In this document: piece after piece, positions 16,550 through 26,471 of the stretch
How positions within the stretch are numbered: the first letter of the stretch is position 1
Layout: the number at the start of each line of letters is the position of its first letter
DNA from: Alphaproteobacteria bacterium
GTDB lineage: Bacteria; Pseudomonadota; Alphaproteobacteria; UBA11136
Reading direction: 5' to 3'
Assembly (NCBI GenBank): GCA_016776635.1
Contig: JADHSZ010000008.1
Location: 1 to 52,480 of the forward strand
DNA: 52,480 bases
The notes under the pieces: generated by a model
Told to the model about the DNA's origin: nothing
What the model saw: the letters and a program-made list of their open reading frames with translations, nothing else
Database searches by the model: none
Position numbers and translations under genes: made by a program

Positions 16550-17488
16550 ATGAGTCAGAATTCCCCCTGGAGCGTCAAAAGCGTGACGCAGGAGGCCCGT
16601 GACGCGGCGAAACAGGCCGCCCGCAGGGCCGGGCTGACCATTGGCGAGTGGCTGTCACAAACCATTCTCACCGCTGCTGAAAACGAAGTGCGGGAAAACG
16701 CCCTTGCCGGCGATGGCGAGGGCGGCGCGATCGCCCCGGAAGGCGGGTCCGCATCGCTGCCGTCGACTCCACTGCCGGCGGGAGTCGCCGGCGAGATTCA
16801 GGAACTCAGGGACGGCTACGTCGACCTCGAGGAACGCATCTACGACACGCTGGAACCGCTCATGCAGCGGGTTCGGCGTCTCAGCGCGCAAATGACGGAA
16901 CTGCAATACGCCTCGGGAAGGATGGAGGAATTATCCTCGATTCAGGACAAGGTCCGCGACCTGCAACGCCTTTCCCGGGAGGTGGACGGCATTCCCTTGC
17001 TTCAGGAACAGGTGCGCGAATTACAGAGGAACCCGTACGATCCGGGTGCCGTCCGCCACCTCCAGGATCAGATCAGGGATATCGAACGCCGCGCCCAGGA
17101 CGATAGCGGCCTGCGCAAGCTTCAGAGCCAGATCCGTGAAGTCCAGCAACAGGCGCAAAGCGGAGGCAATACCCAGGATCTTGAGAACCAGCTCTATGTA
17201 CTCACCAAACGGGTGGAGAACATGGGCGGCGGTGGCGGCGGTTCCCCCGAACAGTACGAGGAACTGTCCGATATGGTCGAGCAGATCAAACAGGCCTCGC
17301 AACATCAGATCACGGAACAGACAGAAAAACTCAACAATCTCAGCCGCGAAATCGAACAGATCCGAAGCGAGGCCGGCTCATCGGCGACAACCACCGGCCC
17401 CATGGAACGGGCGCTGTCGCGTCTCGCCGAGCGGGTGCAGAAGCTGGAAGAGGGACAGCCCGAAAGCAAGGGCGGCCTGTTCGGCTGA
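16550..17488 (+). CDS. Coiled-coil protein with PodJ-like N-terminal motif
   Basis: A 312-residue protein. Its N-terminus (SPWSVKSVTQEARDAAKQAA then RRAGLTIGEWLSQTI) is the short motif that opens polar localisation factor PodJ/PodJL-type proteins in alphaproteobacteria. The rest is mostly predicted coiled coil from about residue 85 to 305, Gln/Glu/Arg-rich with repeats such as LQEQVRELQR, LQDQIRDIERR and LQSQIREVQQ. Full PodJ proteins add a transmembrane segment and periplasmic Sel1 or peptidoglycan-binding domains; none is present here. A ribosome site AAGGAAGC precedes the ATG. The role in cell polarity or envelope organisation is inference from the N-terminus only. Confidence 0.75.
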   Translation: MSQNSPWSVKSVTQEARDAAKQAARRAGLTIGEWLSQTILTAAENEVRENALAGDGEGGAIAPEGGSASLPSTPLPAGVAGEIQELRDGYVDLEERIYDTLEPLMQRVRRLSAQMTELQYASGRMEELSSIQDKVRDLQRLSREVDGIPLLQEQVRELQRNPYDPGAVRHLQDQIRDIERRAQDDSGLRKLQSQIREVQQQAQSGGNTQDLENQLYVLTKRVENMGGGGGGSPEQYEELSDMVEQIKQASQHQITEQTEKLNNLSREIEQIRSEAGSSATTTGPMERALSRLAERVQKLEEGQPESKGGLFG

Positions 17489-17536
17489 TCCTGCCGGGCT
17501 GGGCCAGGCCTAACCCCGGATCGCATCAAGACCCCG

Positions 17537-18505
17537 TCAGGATCCGGCTGCAATTTCCCCATCAAACGTAACCTCGGCACTGTCGGCGGCGAGGCGCGTG
17601 GCCACCACCCACCAGAGAGGCATCGCTTCGGAGATTGCGGCGGCGGCCTGACGGGCACCCTCTTCATCGCCGAACAAACCGAAACAGGTGGCGCCGCTTC
17701 CCGACATGCGCGCCAGCAGGCACCCCTCCGACGCCTCCAGGGCGCCCAGCACGTCACCCACTTCCGGCGCCAGGGAAACCGCTGCTTGCGTCAGGTCGTT
17801 ATGTCGCTCCTTCAACAGAGCGACCAGTTCCGAGGCCTCGCGGGGCCTGTCTTTGAAACGGCTTGATTGGGAAAAAGGCCCCTCGCGCGCGGCAAAAACC
17901 GCCGGAGTCGAGAGTGCAACCATGGGGTTGATCAGCACCGCCCAGACCACAGACGCACCAGACGCGTCAGGCGGCGGGACCGCCGCCGGTTCGAGTGACT
18001 CCCCGATGCCGCCGACGAACCCCGCCTGTCCCGCCAGACAGAAAGGAACATCGGCGCCAAGCCCCAACGCCAGGGCGGCCATATCTTCCGGTGGCGGGGA
18101 CAGCCGCCAAAGATCACAGAGAGCGCGCAACGTGGCCGCCGCATCGGCCGACCCGCCACCGATTCCGGAAGCCACCGGCAGGTTTTTGACGAGCCGGATA
18201 CGAGCCCCATCCGTGACGCCGCAAGCACCCGCCAAGCCGCGCGCCGCGCGCAGCACCAGATTATCCTCACCGGCGTCAAGACCTTCGGCGAAGGGGCCTT
18301 CTACCGTCAGAGACAGATTCTCCGCAGGCTCTACGCAAATGCCGTCACCCACATGGACAAAAGTCATCAGGGTGTCGAGAAGGTGATAGCCATCCTCGCG
18401 GCGGCCCAGCACATGCAGATAGAGATTGAGCTTCGCCGGCGCGGCAACCCACCGCGCCCGTGCGCCGTGACTGGTATCCGCCCCGGAATTTTCACCATTC
18501 TTCAT
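17537..18505 (-). CDS. ispE: 4-(cytidine 5'-diphospho)-2-C-methyl-D-erythritol kinase
   Basis: GHMP-family kinase of the non-mevalonate isoprenoid pathway, phosphorylating CDP-methylerythritol. The 322-residue protein shows PAKLNLYLHVLGRREDGYHL with the substrate-binding region, the ATP-binding glycine loop PVASGIGGGSADAAATLRAL, and GADVPFCLAGQAG. The C-terminal RMSGSGATCFGLF is the third GHMP motif. The ~18 residues before the conserved core are variable. It sits immediately downstream of a TPR lipoprotein gene on the same strand (17-bp gap), an association seen in several alphaproteobacteria, so the two are probably one operon. Confidence 0.97.
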   Translation of the reverse strand: MKNGENSGADTSHGARARWVAAPAKLNLYLHVLGRREDGYHLLDTLMTFVHVGDGICVEPAENLSLTVEGPFAEGLDAGEDNLVLRAARGLAGACGVTDGARIRLVKNLPVASGIGGGSADAAATLRALCDLWRLSPPPEDMAALALGLGADVPFCLAGQAGFVGGIGESLEPAAVPPPDASGASVVWAVLINPMVALSTPAVFAAREGPFSQSSRFKDRPREASELVALLKERHNDLTQAAVSLAPEVGDVLGALEASEGCLLARMSGSGATCFGLFGDEEGARQAAAAISEAMPLWWVVATRLAADSAEVTFDGEIAAGS

Positions 18506-18522
18506 ATGGAGAATACCATGGG

Positions 18523-20361
18523 TCAGGAATCGGGCTTGTCCTCGGCATCGCCCAGTCCGTTTTCGGCATCGCCCTGCCCGTTTGCGGAATCAACCGATCC
18601 GTTTTCGGCATCGCCCAATCCATTTTCCAGCTTGGCTTCGAGGGCGGCGGCCAGTTCCGGCGTCGGATCCAGATTGAGCGCGCGGCGCCACTGGAAGCGC
18701 GCCTCGTTACGCCGCCCCGTCCGCCAATAAGCGTCCCCGAGGTGATCGTTGATGGTGGAATCATGGGGCCGCAATTCCACCGCACGCTCCAGTTCCCGCA
18801 CTGCGCCCTCAAATTCACCGAAACGGAACAGCACCCAACCCAGGGAATCCACGATGTAGCCGTCACGGGGTTTAAGTTTCACGGCCTGTTCGATCATCTC
18901 ACGCGCGCGCTCCAGATTGATCCCCTGATCAACCCAGGAATAGCCGAGATAATTGAGCACGTAGGGTTGGCCGGGCTGTAATTCCAACGCCCGCAACAGG
19001 TCGTCTTCCGCGCGCTGCCATAATTTCGCGCGCTCAAGGGCGATGCCGCGGGCATATAGAAGCGCCCAGTGGCGTGGCTCCATCTTGTCAATACGCGCAA
19101 CCGCTTCGTCATAAGCGGCGATGGCTTCCTTGAAGCGTTCCCTGGTTCGCAGGATGTCGCCCATGCTGACCAAGGCCTCCACCCGTTCGGGCCGGTCTTC
19201 GGACAAAGCGCGCAACGCGGCCAGAGCCTCTTCGGTACGGTTGAGTTCGTCCAGGATCAAGGCCACGCGTAAATCCGCCATCCAGCGATGGGGCGTGCCC
19301 GGACGGATGCTTTCATAGAGGGCTTTGGCAGTTTCCTTGCGTCCCTGGAGTTCATAAATTTCGGCGAGCAAGGCTTGGTTGATTGGGAAATCAGGCCGCA
19401 GGAATCCCGCCAGACGGGCATAGATGAGGGCCATCTTGGTCGCCCCTTCCTGATGCAGGGCGCTGGAGATATTGAACAGGGCCTCGGCCATGCCCTCACG
19501 CACCGAATTCACCACGGGCTCGGGCGTCTTGTTGTCTTCAAGCCGCGCCAGGGCGGGCTCGATCATGGAGGCATTGGCCACGTTCTCAAGATAGTTCCGG
19601 TAAATTTCCATAGCTTTTTCGGAATGCCCGGAACGCTCAAAGAAATTACCGAAAATTTCCACCAGCCTGAAAGAGGAAGGGGGGCCGCTCAAGAGGGCGT
19701 TTTCATAGCTCTCCATTGCTTTTTCCTTGTCGCCCGATACGTCCTGGATCAACCCCAGATGCAGATCCCGTAAAACGGCAAAACCGCTGTTCTCGGACAG
19801 GGGCGCCAACGCCGTCTCCGCCTCCATACCGAGCCCCTGCCCGGACAGCACCCAGGACAGCATCAAGGGCTTGAGAAACTTGTTGAATCCTTCCTCGGGA
19901 AGAGAACGCAGCTTAACCTCGGCCAGATGCAAATCCCCTTCCACCACATCACTCAGCGCCAGGGTAAGAATAGGCAGGGTCGCTTCGGGGCTGATCTCGG
20001 TGGCGCGTTCGGCAAGGGAGTTTGCCTCGTCAAAACGCCCTTCTTCCATCATCAACAGAAAAGCGCGGTTGAGAAGATCAAGATTGTCCGGGTCGGCGGC
20101 CAAAGCCCGGAGAAGAAAATCCCCCGCCGCACCGGCCTCGCCATGCCGCGCGGCGTGGAGCCCCGCCAGATAGCTCCCCGGCGAGGATAAAGACTGTGCC
20201 TCTGCCTCTTCCGTCTCGGCCTTGGCCATGGATGGCGGCGCGCCCTCATCGGCGTTCTTGACCACGCATCCCGCAACCGTCAAACCGACTACGGCCGCGC
20301 TGGCGACAAGGCACAGCTTTTTGTATGTGAAAAGAGACAATGCTGACGGAATCAGCCGCAA
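18523..20361 (-). CDS. TPR-repeat lipoprotein
   Basis: Tetratricopeptide-repeat protein of 612 residues. The signal peptide ends in the lipobox TVAGC (Cys32), so it is likely anchored in an envelope membrane and faces the periplasm. Many degenerate TPR helices fill residues ~65-580, with clear units such as ALYARGIALERAKLWQRAED, QPYVLNYLGYSWVDQGINLE and GYIVDSLGWVLFRFGEFEGA. The last ~32 residues are a low-complexity tail of repeated GDAENG/DSANG units encoded by a short tandem DNA repeat (18531-18625). Such proteins usually scaffold protein complexes; no partner can be named. It lies just upstream of ispE in the same direction. Confidence 0.85.
   Translation of the reverse strand: MRLIPSALSLFTYKKLCLVASAAVVGLTVAGCVVKNADEGAPPSMAKAETEEAEAQSLSSPGSYLAGLHAARHGEAGAAGDFLLRALAADPDNLDLLNRAFLLMMEEGRFDEANSLAERATEISPEATLPILTLALSDVVEGDLHLAEVKLRSLPEEGFNKFLKPLMLSWVLSGQGLGMEAETALAPLSENSGFAVLRDLHLGLIQDVSGDKEKAMESYENALLSGPPSSFRLVEIFGNFFERSGHSEKAMEIYRNYLENVANASMIEPALARLEDNKTPEPVVNSVREGMAEALFNISSALHQEGATKMALIYARLAGFLRPDFPINQALLAEIYELQGRKETAKALYESIRPGTPHRWMADLRVALILDELNRTEEALAALRALSEDRPERVEALVSMGDILRTRERFKEAIAAYDEAVARIDKMEPRHWALLYARGIALERAKLWQRAEDDLLRALELQPGQPYVLNYLGYSWVDQGINLERAREMIEQAVKLKPRDGYIVDSLGWVLFRFGEFEGAVRELERAVELRPHDSTINDHLGDAYWRTGRRNEARFQWRRALNLDPTPELAAALEAKLENGLGDAENGSVDSANGQGDAENGLGDAEDKPDS
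18531..18625. repeat. Short tandem repeat encoding the TPR protein tail
   Basis: Imperfect 18-21-bp units built on TCGGCATCGCCCARTCCRTTT, about four to five copies, inside the 3' end of the TPR lipoprotein gene. They encode the GDAENG-type repeats. Such arrays expand and contract by slippage. Confidence 0.7.
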
Positions 20362-20449
20362 ACGGACCTCCTGTTTCAGGCGAAAAAAGATAAGGAGCTA
20401 CAGGGGCTCAACGGACCCCGATAGTATCCCAAACCCGCGTTTTCCGCCA

Positions 20450-22093
20450 TCACATGTTGGGATAATTCGGACCGCCGCCGCCTTCGGGCACCACCCAGTC
20501 GATGTTCTGGGTCGGATCCTTGATATCGCAGGTCTTACAGTGAACGCAGTTCTGCGCGTTGATCTGGAGACGGGGCGCATCCTCCCCATCGCACAGAATT
20601 TCATAGACTCCAGCCGGGCAATAACGCTGTTCCGGCGCATCATAGAGTGCCAGATTGACCGCCACCGGCACGCCTTCGTCCTTCAAGCGGAGATGAACCG
20701 GCTGGTCTTCCTCGTGATTGGTGCTGGAGAGTTGGACCGAGGTCAGCCTGTCAAAGGTGAGCTTGCCATCGGGAGAGGGATAGTCGATGGGTTTGGAGTT
20801 GGCCGCTGGCTTAAGGCTTTCGTGATCGGCGTGGTGACGCAGGGTCCAGGGGGCGAGGCCACGGAAGACAAAGGCTTCCAGCGCCGAATAGATCATGCCC
20901 AGCCACAGGCCCCAGCGGAAGGCGGGGCGGATGTTGCGTTCGCGCTTGAGTTCCCGGCCCACCCAGCTTTCCCTCAGGGCCTTCCCATAGCCCTCGGCCT
21001 CGACACCGTCCTTGGCCCCGTCCTTACCACCGGCAAGCACCGCGAACACGGCCTCGGCCGCCAGCATGCCCGACTTCATGGCGGTGTGAGAGCCCTTGAT
21101 CTTGGGCACGTTGAGGAACCCCGCGCAATCACCGATGAGAAGCCCGCCCGGGAATGATAATTTCGGGATCGACTGCCAACCGCCCTCGCTGAGCGCCCGT
21201 GCCCCATAGGCAATACGGCGGCCGCCCTCGAAAACGGGGCGGATGGCGGGATGAGTCTTGAAACGCTGGAATTCCTCATAGGGGCTGAGATGAGGATTTT
21301 CGTAATCCAGCCCCACCACGAAACCCACCGCCACCTGATTGTCTTCCAGGTGATAGAGAAAAGACCCGCCATAGGTACGCGTATCCAGCGGCCAGCCCAC
21401 GGAATGTACCACCGTCCCCGGCTTATGTTGCGCCGGGTCCACCTCCCACAGTTCCTTCAGGCCAAGACCATAGGTCTGGGGGTCGGCGCCGTCGCACAGG
21501 CCGAAGGTTTCGAACAGGCCCTTGGTAAGCGAACCGCGGCAGCCCTCCGCGAACAGAGTCTGGCGCGCCACCAGATCAACGCCGGGCTGGTAGTTGGCGC
21601 CGGGCTCGCCGTCCTTGCCCACGCCCATATCGCCCGTGCCCACACCGCGCACCGAGCCGTCATCGTGAAACAGCACCTGGGCCGCGGCAAAGCCGGGATA
21701 GACCTCCACGCCCAGCGCCTCGGCCTGTTCCGCCAGCCAGCGGCACAGATTACCCAGGCTGATGATGTAGTTGCCGTGATTGTTCATCTGCGGCGGGGTG
21801 GGCAGCCGCAGGGCGTGGTTTTTTGTGAGGAACAGGAAACGATCTTTTTCGGCGGGTGTATACAGCGGCGCGCCCAGCGTCTTCCAGTCGGGAATCAGTT
21901 CATCAAGAGCGCGGGTCTCGATGACGGCGCCGGAAAGAATATGGGCACCCACCTCGGAACCTTTTTCCACCACACAAACATTGATTTCACGGTCCGATTC
22001 CAGGCCCAGCTGCTTGATGCGGATGGCAGCCGAGAGCCCCGACGGGCCGGCGCCGACGATCACCACATCATACTCCATCGTCTCACGCTGCAT
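20450..22093 (-). CDS. Electron transfer flavoprotein-ubiquinone oxidoreductase
   Basis: Membrane-associated flavoprotein passing electrons from ETF (fatty-acid and amino-acid oxidation) to ubiquinone. The 547-residue protein has the FAD-binding [20 protein letters not shown] at the N-terminus and [20 protein letters not shown]. The 4Fe-4S ferredoxin-like tail has [18 protein letters not shown] with three clustered Cys, plus an upstream Cys in YCPAGVYE. It ends in [13 protein letters not shown], the characteristic end of the family. The ATG at 22093 has a GAGGGAA ribosome site; MEYDVV five codons later is an alternative. It diverges from the uracil-DNA glycosylase gene. Confidence 0.97.
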   Translation of the reverse strand: MQRETMEYDVVIVGAGPSGLSAAIRIKQLGLESDREINVCVVEKGSEVGAHILSGAVIETRALDELIPDWKTLGAPLYTPAEKDRFLFLTKNHALRLPTPPQMNNHGNYIISLGNLCRWLAEQAEALGVEVYPGFAAAQVLFHDDGSVRGVGTGDMGVGKDGEPGANYQPGVDLVARQTLFAEGCRGSLTKGLFETFGLCDGADPQTYGLGLKELWEVDPAQHKPGTVVHSVGWPLDTRTYGGSFLYHLEDNQVAVGFVVGLDYENPHLSPYEEFQRFKTHPAIRPVFEGGRRIAYGARALSEGGWQSIPKLSFPGGLLIGDCAGFLNVPKIKGSHTAMKSGMLAAEAVFAVLAGGKDGAKDGVEAEGYGKALRESWVGRELKRERNIRPAFRWGLWLGMIYSALEAFVFRGLAPWTLRHHADHESLKPAANSKPIDYPSPDGKLTFDRLTSVQLSSTNHEEDQPVHLRLKDEGVPVAVNLALYDAPEQRYCPAGVYEILCDGEDAPRLQINAQNCVHCKTCDIKDPTQNIDWVVPEGGGGPNYPNM

Positions 22094-22151
22094 GATGATT
22101 CCCTCATTAATGTCTGTCGGCAGCAGCCGCCGACCATGCTAGACTCGCGTC

Positions 22152-23024
22152 ATGAACGCCAACGCCGATCTCAAGAAACTTCTGTTATGGCAAATGGAGG
22201 CCGGGGCCGACGAAGCGATTCTCGATCATCCCGTCAACCACTATCACGCCCAAGCGGGGCAGCGCCAGAGCCAAGCGAAGCAACCGCAACTCCCGAAAAA
22301 TCCTACGAAAAGTAGGGACATGGCGCGGGGAATGGACGAGGGTGCGCCGGCACCAGCCCCAAGGCCCTCCCCGTCTTCCAACGCCACGCCGCCACCCGGG
22401 CTCCACACCACCGACGAGGCCCTCCACGACGCCCGTAGCCTGGCCCATGCGGCAGAAAGTATGGACGACCTGGCCGAAAGGCTGCGCACCTACGAGGGAT
22501 GCAGCCTGAAAAAGACCGCCACCAACATGGTTTTCGGCGACGGCAACATTGAGGCCCCCATCATGTTCGTGGGAGAGGCGCCGGGCGCCGACGAAGACCG
22601 CCTTGGACGTCCCTTTGTGGGGGTCAGCGGCCAGCTTCTCGACCGTATGATGGCCGCCATCGGCCTCGACCGGGACAGCGCCTATATCAGCAATATTCTG
22701 CCCTGGCGGCCGCCCGGCAACCGCAACCCCACGCCGGCCGAGATTTCACTGTGCCTGCCCTTCATCGAACGCCAGATCGAACTGGTGGCGCCCCATATCC
22801 TGGTTCTGGTGGGCGGCACCGCGGCAAAAACCCTGCTCGGCCGCAAGGAAGGAATCATGAAGCTGCGCGGCCAGTGGTTCGACTATGCCAGCCCGGGTTT
22901 GAGCTGTCCGGTGAAGGCGAGGGCCATTTTTCATCCCGCCTATCTGCTGCGTTCGCCAGCCCAGAAACAGAAAGCCTGGCAGGACCTTCTTGAAATAAAG
23001 ATAAAAATGAGCGGCGACCTGTAA
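22152..23024 (+). CDS. Uracil-DNA glycosylase, family 4 type
   Basis: Removes uracil from DNA at the start of base-excision repair. The 290-residue protein has the family-4 motifs FVGEAPGADEDRLGRPFVG and VSGQLLDRMMAAIGL, ISNILPWRPPGNRNPTPAE and the C-terminal FHPAYLLRSP. The region normally holding paired cluster cysteines reads YEGCSLKKTATNMVFGDG, with one Cys, as in other alphaproteobacterial members; whether it binds a full 4Fe-4S cluster is unclear. About 100 N-terminal residues form a Pro/Gln/Lys-rich extension typical of the group. Divergent from the ETF-QO gene, with 58 bp shared for both promoters. Confidence 0.93.
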   Translation: MNANADLKKLLLWQMEAGADEAILDHPVNHYHAQAGQRQSQAKQPQLPKNPTKSRDMARGMDEGAPAPAPRPSPSSNATPPPGLHTTDEALHDARSLAHAAESMDDLAERLRTYEGCSLKKTATNMVFGDGNIEAPIMFVGEAPGADEDRLGRPFVGVSGQLLDRMMAAIGLDRDSAYISNILPWRPPGNRNPTPAEISLCLPFIERQIELVAPHILVLVGGTAAKTLLGRKEGIMKLRGQWFDYASPGLSCPVKARAIFHPAYLLRSPAQKQKAWQDLLEIKIKMSGDL

Positions 23025-23135
23025 CACCCTGATAATCCCTAGAAATACAACATTATCCATGGCCTGTGGATAACTATCACCATATATTGTGTGTTTGGGG
23101 TTGTCCCGGGAAGAGGAATTTCGTATTAATCTCAA

Positions 23136-25097
23136 ATGCTGTCGAATAGACCCACCTTTTATCTAGGCCGTTTTTTCGATGGGTTTCATGGGGGGGGAGC
23201 CGGCGCTCGAGCACTGATCCTGGGTCTCGCGTTAGCCCTTTCCGCCACCGCCCCGTTTCCCGGAAAAGCCGATCCCAGAGACCTTCTTTCCAAAGGGGGG
23301 CTTTCCAATGACGGGAAAGCCGCCGCCACGCGTGACACCACGGGTAATACCAAAGGCGCCGAAGTGGCGGTGCTGGAGCCTTCCGGCATATCGGCGGAGC
23401 AGATAGTCCCCTTGCCTCGGCCTCTGAGCGCGGAGGATGAGAGGCGTTATGGGCGTATCTTCCTCCACCAGGAGGCCGGTGAATGGAAGGAAGCCGACCG
23501 TCTCATAGAACAGCTGAACAACCGAATTCTGATGGGCCATGTGTTGTACCAGCGCTATATGCACCCCACCAAATACCGTTCCAAATACAAGGAATTGCGC
23601 GACTGGATGGCGCTCTATGCGGACCATCCCGGGGCACGGAAAATCCATAGCCTGGCGCTGAAGCGCCGTCCCGAGAATTACAAATATCCAAAACAGCCGG
23701 TGGGCGGTTATTTTTATGGCAGGGGCACCGACCCCGGCGCCCAGGTGGAAAGCGTTTACGTTTCAAAACGCAAGCGTACAAGGGATCAAAAGGCCCGGGT
23801 GGTGACCCTGAAACGCTCCATCAAACGTTCTGTCCGCCGCGGCGGCCCCACCAAGGCCAAGAAAATTCTCATGGAGAGCCGGGACCGCAGCCTGCTCGAC
23901 ACCACCGAAACCGACCATCTGCTCTCGGCAATCGCGGCCGGATATTTCGCCGCCGGCAAGGATGCCTTGGCATTGAGCATCGCCAGCGCCGTGGTCAAGC
24001 GTTCGGACATGCGCGTACCCCGCGCCCACTGGACGGCGGGGCTGGCGTCATGGCGGCTGGGCCAATTACCCGAGGCCGCCCGCCATTTCGAGACCCTGGC
24101 CCTGTCCGACAAGGCTTCGGGGTGGAGCGTGGCCGCCGCCGCCTATTGGGCGGCGCGTGCCCATCTGCTCACCCGCCAGCCGCAAAAGGTCAACCACTGG
24201 CTCAATATCGCCTCCCTTCACAGCCGCACCTTCTATGGCCTTCTGGCGCGCCGCAATCTGGGTCTTCCCACCTATTTCAACTGGAAAACGCCGCCCCTGA
24301 CCGAGACCCGGGTGGCGCGCCTGACATCGGTTCCCGGCGGAGAGAGAACCCTGGCCCTGTTACAGCTGGGCCGCCATGGCATGGCCGAGAAGGAACTGCG
24401 CAAGATCTATCCCCAATCTAATTCCCCCCTGGCCAGCGCGGTTCTGGCCGTGGCCACCAGCGCCAACCTGCCGGGACTGGCCATGCGCATCGGCGCCGAA
24501 TGGGGAGATGACCAGGACAATCCCAATGACGGCGCCCTTTATCCGGCGCCGAACTGGGCGCTCGACGGCGGCAAGAACGTGGACAGGGCGCTGGTTTTTT
24601 CCATTATCCGTCAGGAATCGCGGTTCAATCCCAACGCCAAGAGCCATGCCGGGGCCCGCGGGTTGATGCAGATCATGCCGCGCACGGCCAATTTCATCGT
24701 CGGAAAAAAGAAGTTCCGTGGCAAGGCACGCGACCTCCTGCTCGACCCCGAACTCAATATATCACTGGGCCAGACCTATCTGCGGCGGCTTCTCGATCAC
24801 GAAAACATCGAGGGCAATTTGTTCCTGCTGGCGGTGGCCTATAACAGCGGTCCGGGGAACCTCGCCAAGTGGCGGCGTAAAATGAAATACCACAACGACC
24901 CGCTGCTGTTTATCGAATCCATCCCCAATTCCGAAACCCGCGCCTTCATCGAACGGGTGCTGACCAACCTGTGGATTTACCGCAAGCATCTGGAACAGCC
25001 AACGCCGTCTCTCGACGCCATTGCCGCCGGTGACTGGCCGCTTTACGCGCCTCTCGACGGAACCGGGATCAGGGTGGCGCAACATGGCGGGAATTAA
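23136..25097 (+). CDS. Soluble lytic murein transglycosylase
   Basis: Periplasmic enzyme cleaving peptidoglycan glycan strands to 1,6-anhydro products. The 653-residue protein has an N-terminal hydrophobic export segment ([20 protein letters not shown]), a long superhelical domain with TPR-like helices, and a C-terminal Slt domain from about residue 480. The catalytic Glu is in [20 protein letters not shown], followed by [10 protein letters not shown] and [13 protein letters not shown]. Just upstream, TGTGGATAA (23065-23073) is an isolated DnaA-box-like sequence. The 3' end overlaps the moaB start by 14 bp, implying co-translation. Slt70 type by length and layout. Confidence 0.95.
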   Translation: MLSNRPTFYLGRFFDGFHGGGAGARALILGLALALSATAPFPGKADPRDLLSKGGLSNDGKAAATRDTTGNTKGAEVAVLEPSGISAEQIVPLPRPLSAEDERRYGRIFLHQEAGEWKEADRLIEQLNNRILMGHVLYQRYMHPTKYRSKYKELRDWMALYADHPGARKIHSLALKRRPENYKYPKQPVGGYFYGRGTDPGAQVESVYVSKRKRTRDQKARVVTLKRSIKRSVRRGGPTKAKKILMESRDRSLLDTTETDHLLSAIAAGYFAAGKDALALSIASAVVKRSDMRVPRAHWTAGLASWRLGQLPEAARHFETLALSDKASGWSVAAAAYWAARAHLLTRQPQKVNHWLNIASLHSRTFYGLLARRNLGLPTYFNWKTPPLTETRVARLTSVPGGERTLALLQLGRHGMAEKELRKIYPQSNSPLASAVLAVATSANLPGLAMRIGAEWGDDQDNPNDGALYPAPNWALDGGKNVDRALVFSIIRQESRFNPNAKSHAGARGLMQIMPRTANFIVGKKKFRGKARDLLLDPELNISLGQTYLRRLLDHENIEGNLFLLAVAYNSGPGNLAKWRRKMKYHNDPLLFIESIPNSETRAFIERVLTNLWIYRKHLEQPTPSLDAIAAGDWPLYAPLDGTGIRVAQHGGN

Positions 25098-25620
25098 AGA
25101 AAACCGGACTTTCCATCCCGTCAACATCGCCCTGCTGACCGTTTCCGACACACGGACCGAGGCCGATGACAAGTCGGGCGACATTCTCGCTGAACTGGCG
25201 GTCGAGGCCGGCCACAAGATAGCGGCCCGGACCATCGTCACCGACGAACAAAAGCAAATCATCGCTCAGTTGAAGGACTGGATCGCCGATCCGGGCGTCG
25301 ACGTGGTGATCGCCACCGGCGGCACCGGCGTCACCGGACGCGATGTAACACCGGAAGCTTTCGCCCAGGTCTACGACAAGGATATCCCCGGTTTCGGCGA
25401 ACTCTTCCGCATGCTGAGCTATGAGAAAATCGGCACCTCCACCATGCAGTCGCGGGCCACTGGTGGCGTCGCCAGCGGCACTTATCTCTTCGCCCTGCCG
25501 GGCTCGCCCGGGGCCTGCCGTGACGGCTGGGAGGACATCCTGCGCTGGCAGCTGGATTCCCGCTATCGCCCCTGCAATTTGGTGGACCTCATGCCGCGTT
25601 TGCAGGAACATGAGGACTAA
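25084..25620 (+). CDS. moaB: Molybdenum cofactor biosynthesis protein B
   Basis: MoaB/MogA-type protein acting in molybdopterin activation (adenylylation) for the molybdenum cofactor. Starting at the ATG 25084 ([10 protein letters not shown], 178 aa) gives a length typical of the family; a longer frame upstream would overlap the transglycosylase more deeply and add non-conserved residues. Motifs: [39 protein letters not shown] and [20 protein letters not shown], then [16 protein letters not shown]. Overlap with the slt gene is 14 bp. No other moa or moe gene is in the window. Confidence 0.96.
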   Translation: MAGIKENRTFHPVNIALLTVSDTRTEADDKSGDILAELAVEAGHKIAARTIVTDEQKQIIAQLKDWIADPGVDVVIATGGTGVTGRDVTPEAFAQVYDKDIPGFGELFRMLSYEKIGTSTMQSRATGGVASGTYLFALPGSPGACRDGWEDILRWQLDSRYRPCNLVDLMPRLQEHED

Positions 25621-25662
25621 CCAGACGTAAGGAATAACTCACACGTAACTGTGGAGGCCCTC

Positions 25663-25854
25663 ATGAAGCAGACCGCTCTTTACACCGCAGCCGTGATCTT
25701 CGTCCTCGTCTCCCTGGCTCACTGGCTGCGCTTTTTCCTCGGCGCCGAAATCATCATCGGCGGCACCGCGATTTCCCAAGGGCTCTCGGTAGTAGCCGGG
25801 CTGGTCTCGGCGGCGCTGGCGGTATGGATGGTGATGGCGGCGCGGAAACCCTAG
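25663..25854 (+). CDS. Small two-helix membrane protein, 63 aa
   Basis: Not recognised as a named family. The ATG at 25663 has GGAGG at 5-nt spacing, so a GTG four codons upstream is unlikely. Two hydrophobic segments are clear, roughly residues 4-25 (LYTAAVIFVLVSLAHWLRFF) and 33-58 (TAISQGLSVVAGLVSAALAV, then WMVMAA). It ends in RKP, leaving little outside the membrane. Its stop codon overlaps that of the convergent transferase gene at CTAG (25851-25854). It follows moaB by 42 bp and may be in the same transcript. Function unknown. Confidence 0.65.
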   Translation: MKQTALYTAAVIFVLVSLAHWLRFFLGAEIIIGGTAISQGLSVVAGLVSAALAVWMVMAARKP

Positions 25855-26471
25855 AGGTTTTTCTTCCAGTCCCGATAGTCCTCGGCCGTATCCACGTCGG
25901 GTAACTCCTCGACGAAACCGGTGCCCGGACGGCCTCCAGGATAGGCCTTAAGATTGGCTAATGTATCGGCCAGGGCATGTTCGCTCGACCAGCGCACATT
26001 ACCGAACATAGGGGGGCGGCGGGGACGGCGGCGCGCCCCCACCAGCCAGTATCCGCCGTCGGGGGCGGGGCCGAACACGGTGCCGTATTTCCCCAAAAGC
26101 CTGAAGGCCCGCGCCACCTGCCGCGCTTCGATACCAGGAATATCGCTGCCCACGATCACCACCGGCCCCGGAGGCAGAACACGCAGAATACGGTCCATGC
26201 GCGCGCCCAGATCACCGCCGCCCTGGACCATGCGCCGCAAATCCTTGGGGCCTGCGGACCAGGCACGGGGATGAAACCTGATGATGTCGGGCGTCACCGC
26301 CAACCATGTGGTCCAGCGCCGGTCGCGGCCCAGACGCCTGAGCAGTCTTTCGCTACAGAGGCGGTAAAACCGCAGAGCGCTCCCCGCGCCCAGATCACGG
26401 GCGAGACGCCATTTCACCCGTCCCATCTGCGGCGCCCGCACCATGATCACCAGATGACGGCGCTGTCTCAT
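25851..26471 (-). CDS. TIGR04282-type glycosyltransferase (rSAM/selenodomain-associated transferase 1)
   Basis: A 206-residue nucleotidyl/glycosyl-transferase-like protein of the DUF2064 group. Signatures are VIMVRAPQMGRVKWRLARDL, GSDIPGIEARQVARAF, VFGPAPDGGYWLVGARRRP and the C-terminal LPDVDTAEDYRDW. The start is fixed by an ATGA overlap with the stop of the upstream family-2 glycosyltransferase, showing translational coupling. Partners of this pair in other genomes include radical SAM proteins and arsenic or selenium-related genes. Here a radical SAM gene of a different family lies just beyond, divergently. Substrate unknown. Confidence 0.85.
   Translation of the reverse strand: MRQRRHLVIMVRAPQMGRVKWRLARDLGAGSALRFYRLCSERLLRRLGRDRRWTTWLAVTPDIIRFHPRAWSAGPKDLRRMVQGGGDLGARMDRILRVLPPGPVVIVGSDIPGIEARQVARAFRLLGKYGTVFGPAPDGGYWLVGARRRPRRPPMFGNVRWSSEHALADTLANLKAYPGGRPGTGFVEELPDVDTAEDYRDWKKNL

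Noticed and set aside
23050..23075. Replication origin suggested by DnaA-box-like TGTGGATAA
   Set aside because: Only one good box plus one degenerate box, no AT-rich unwinding region, and none of the usual origin neighbours.
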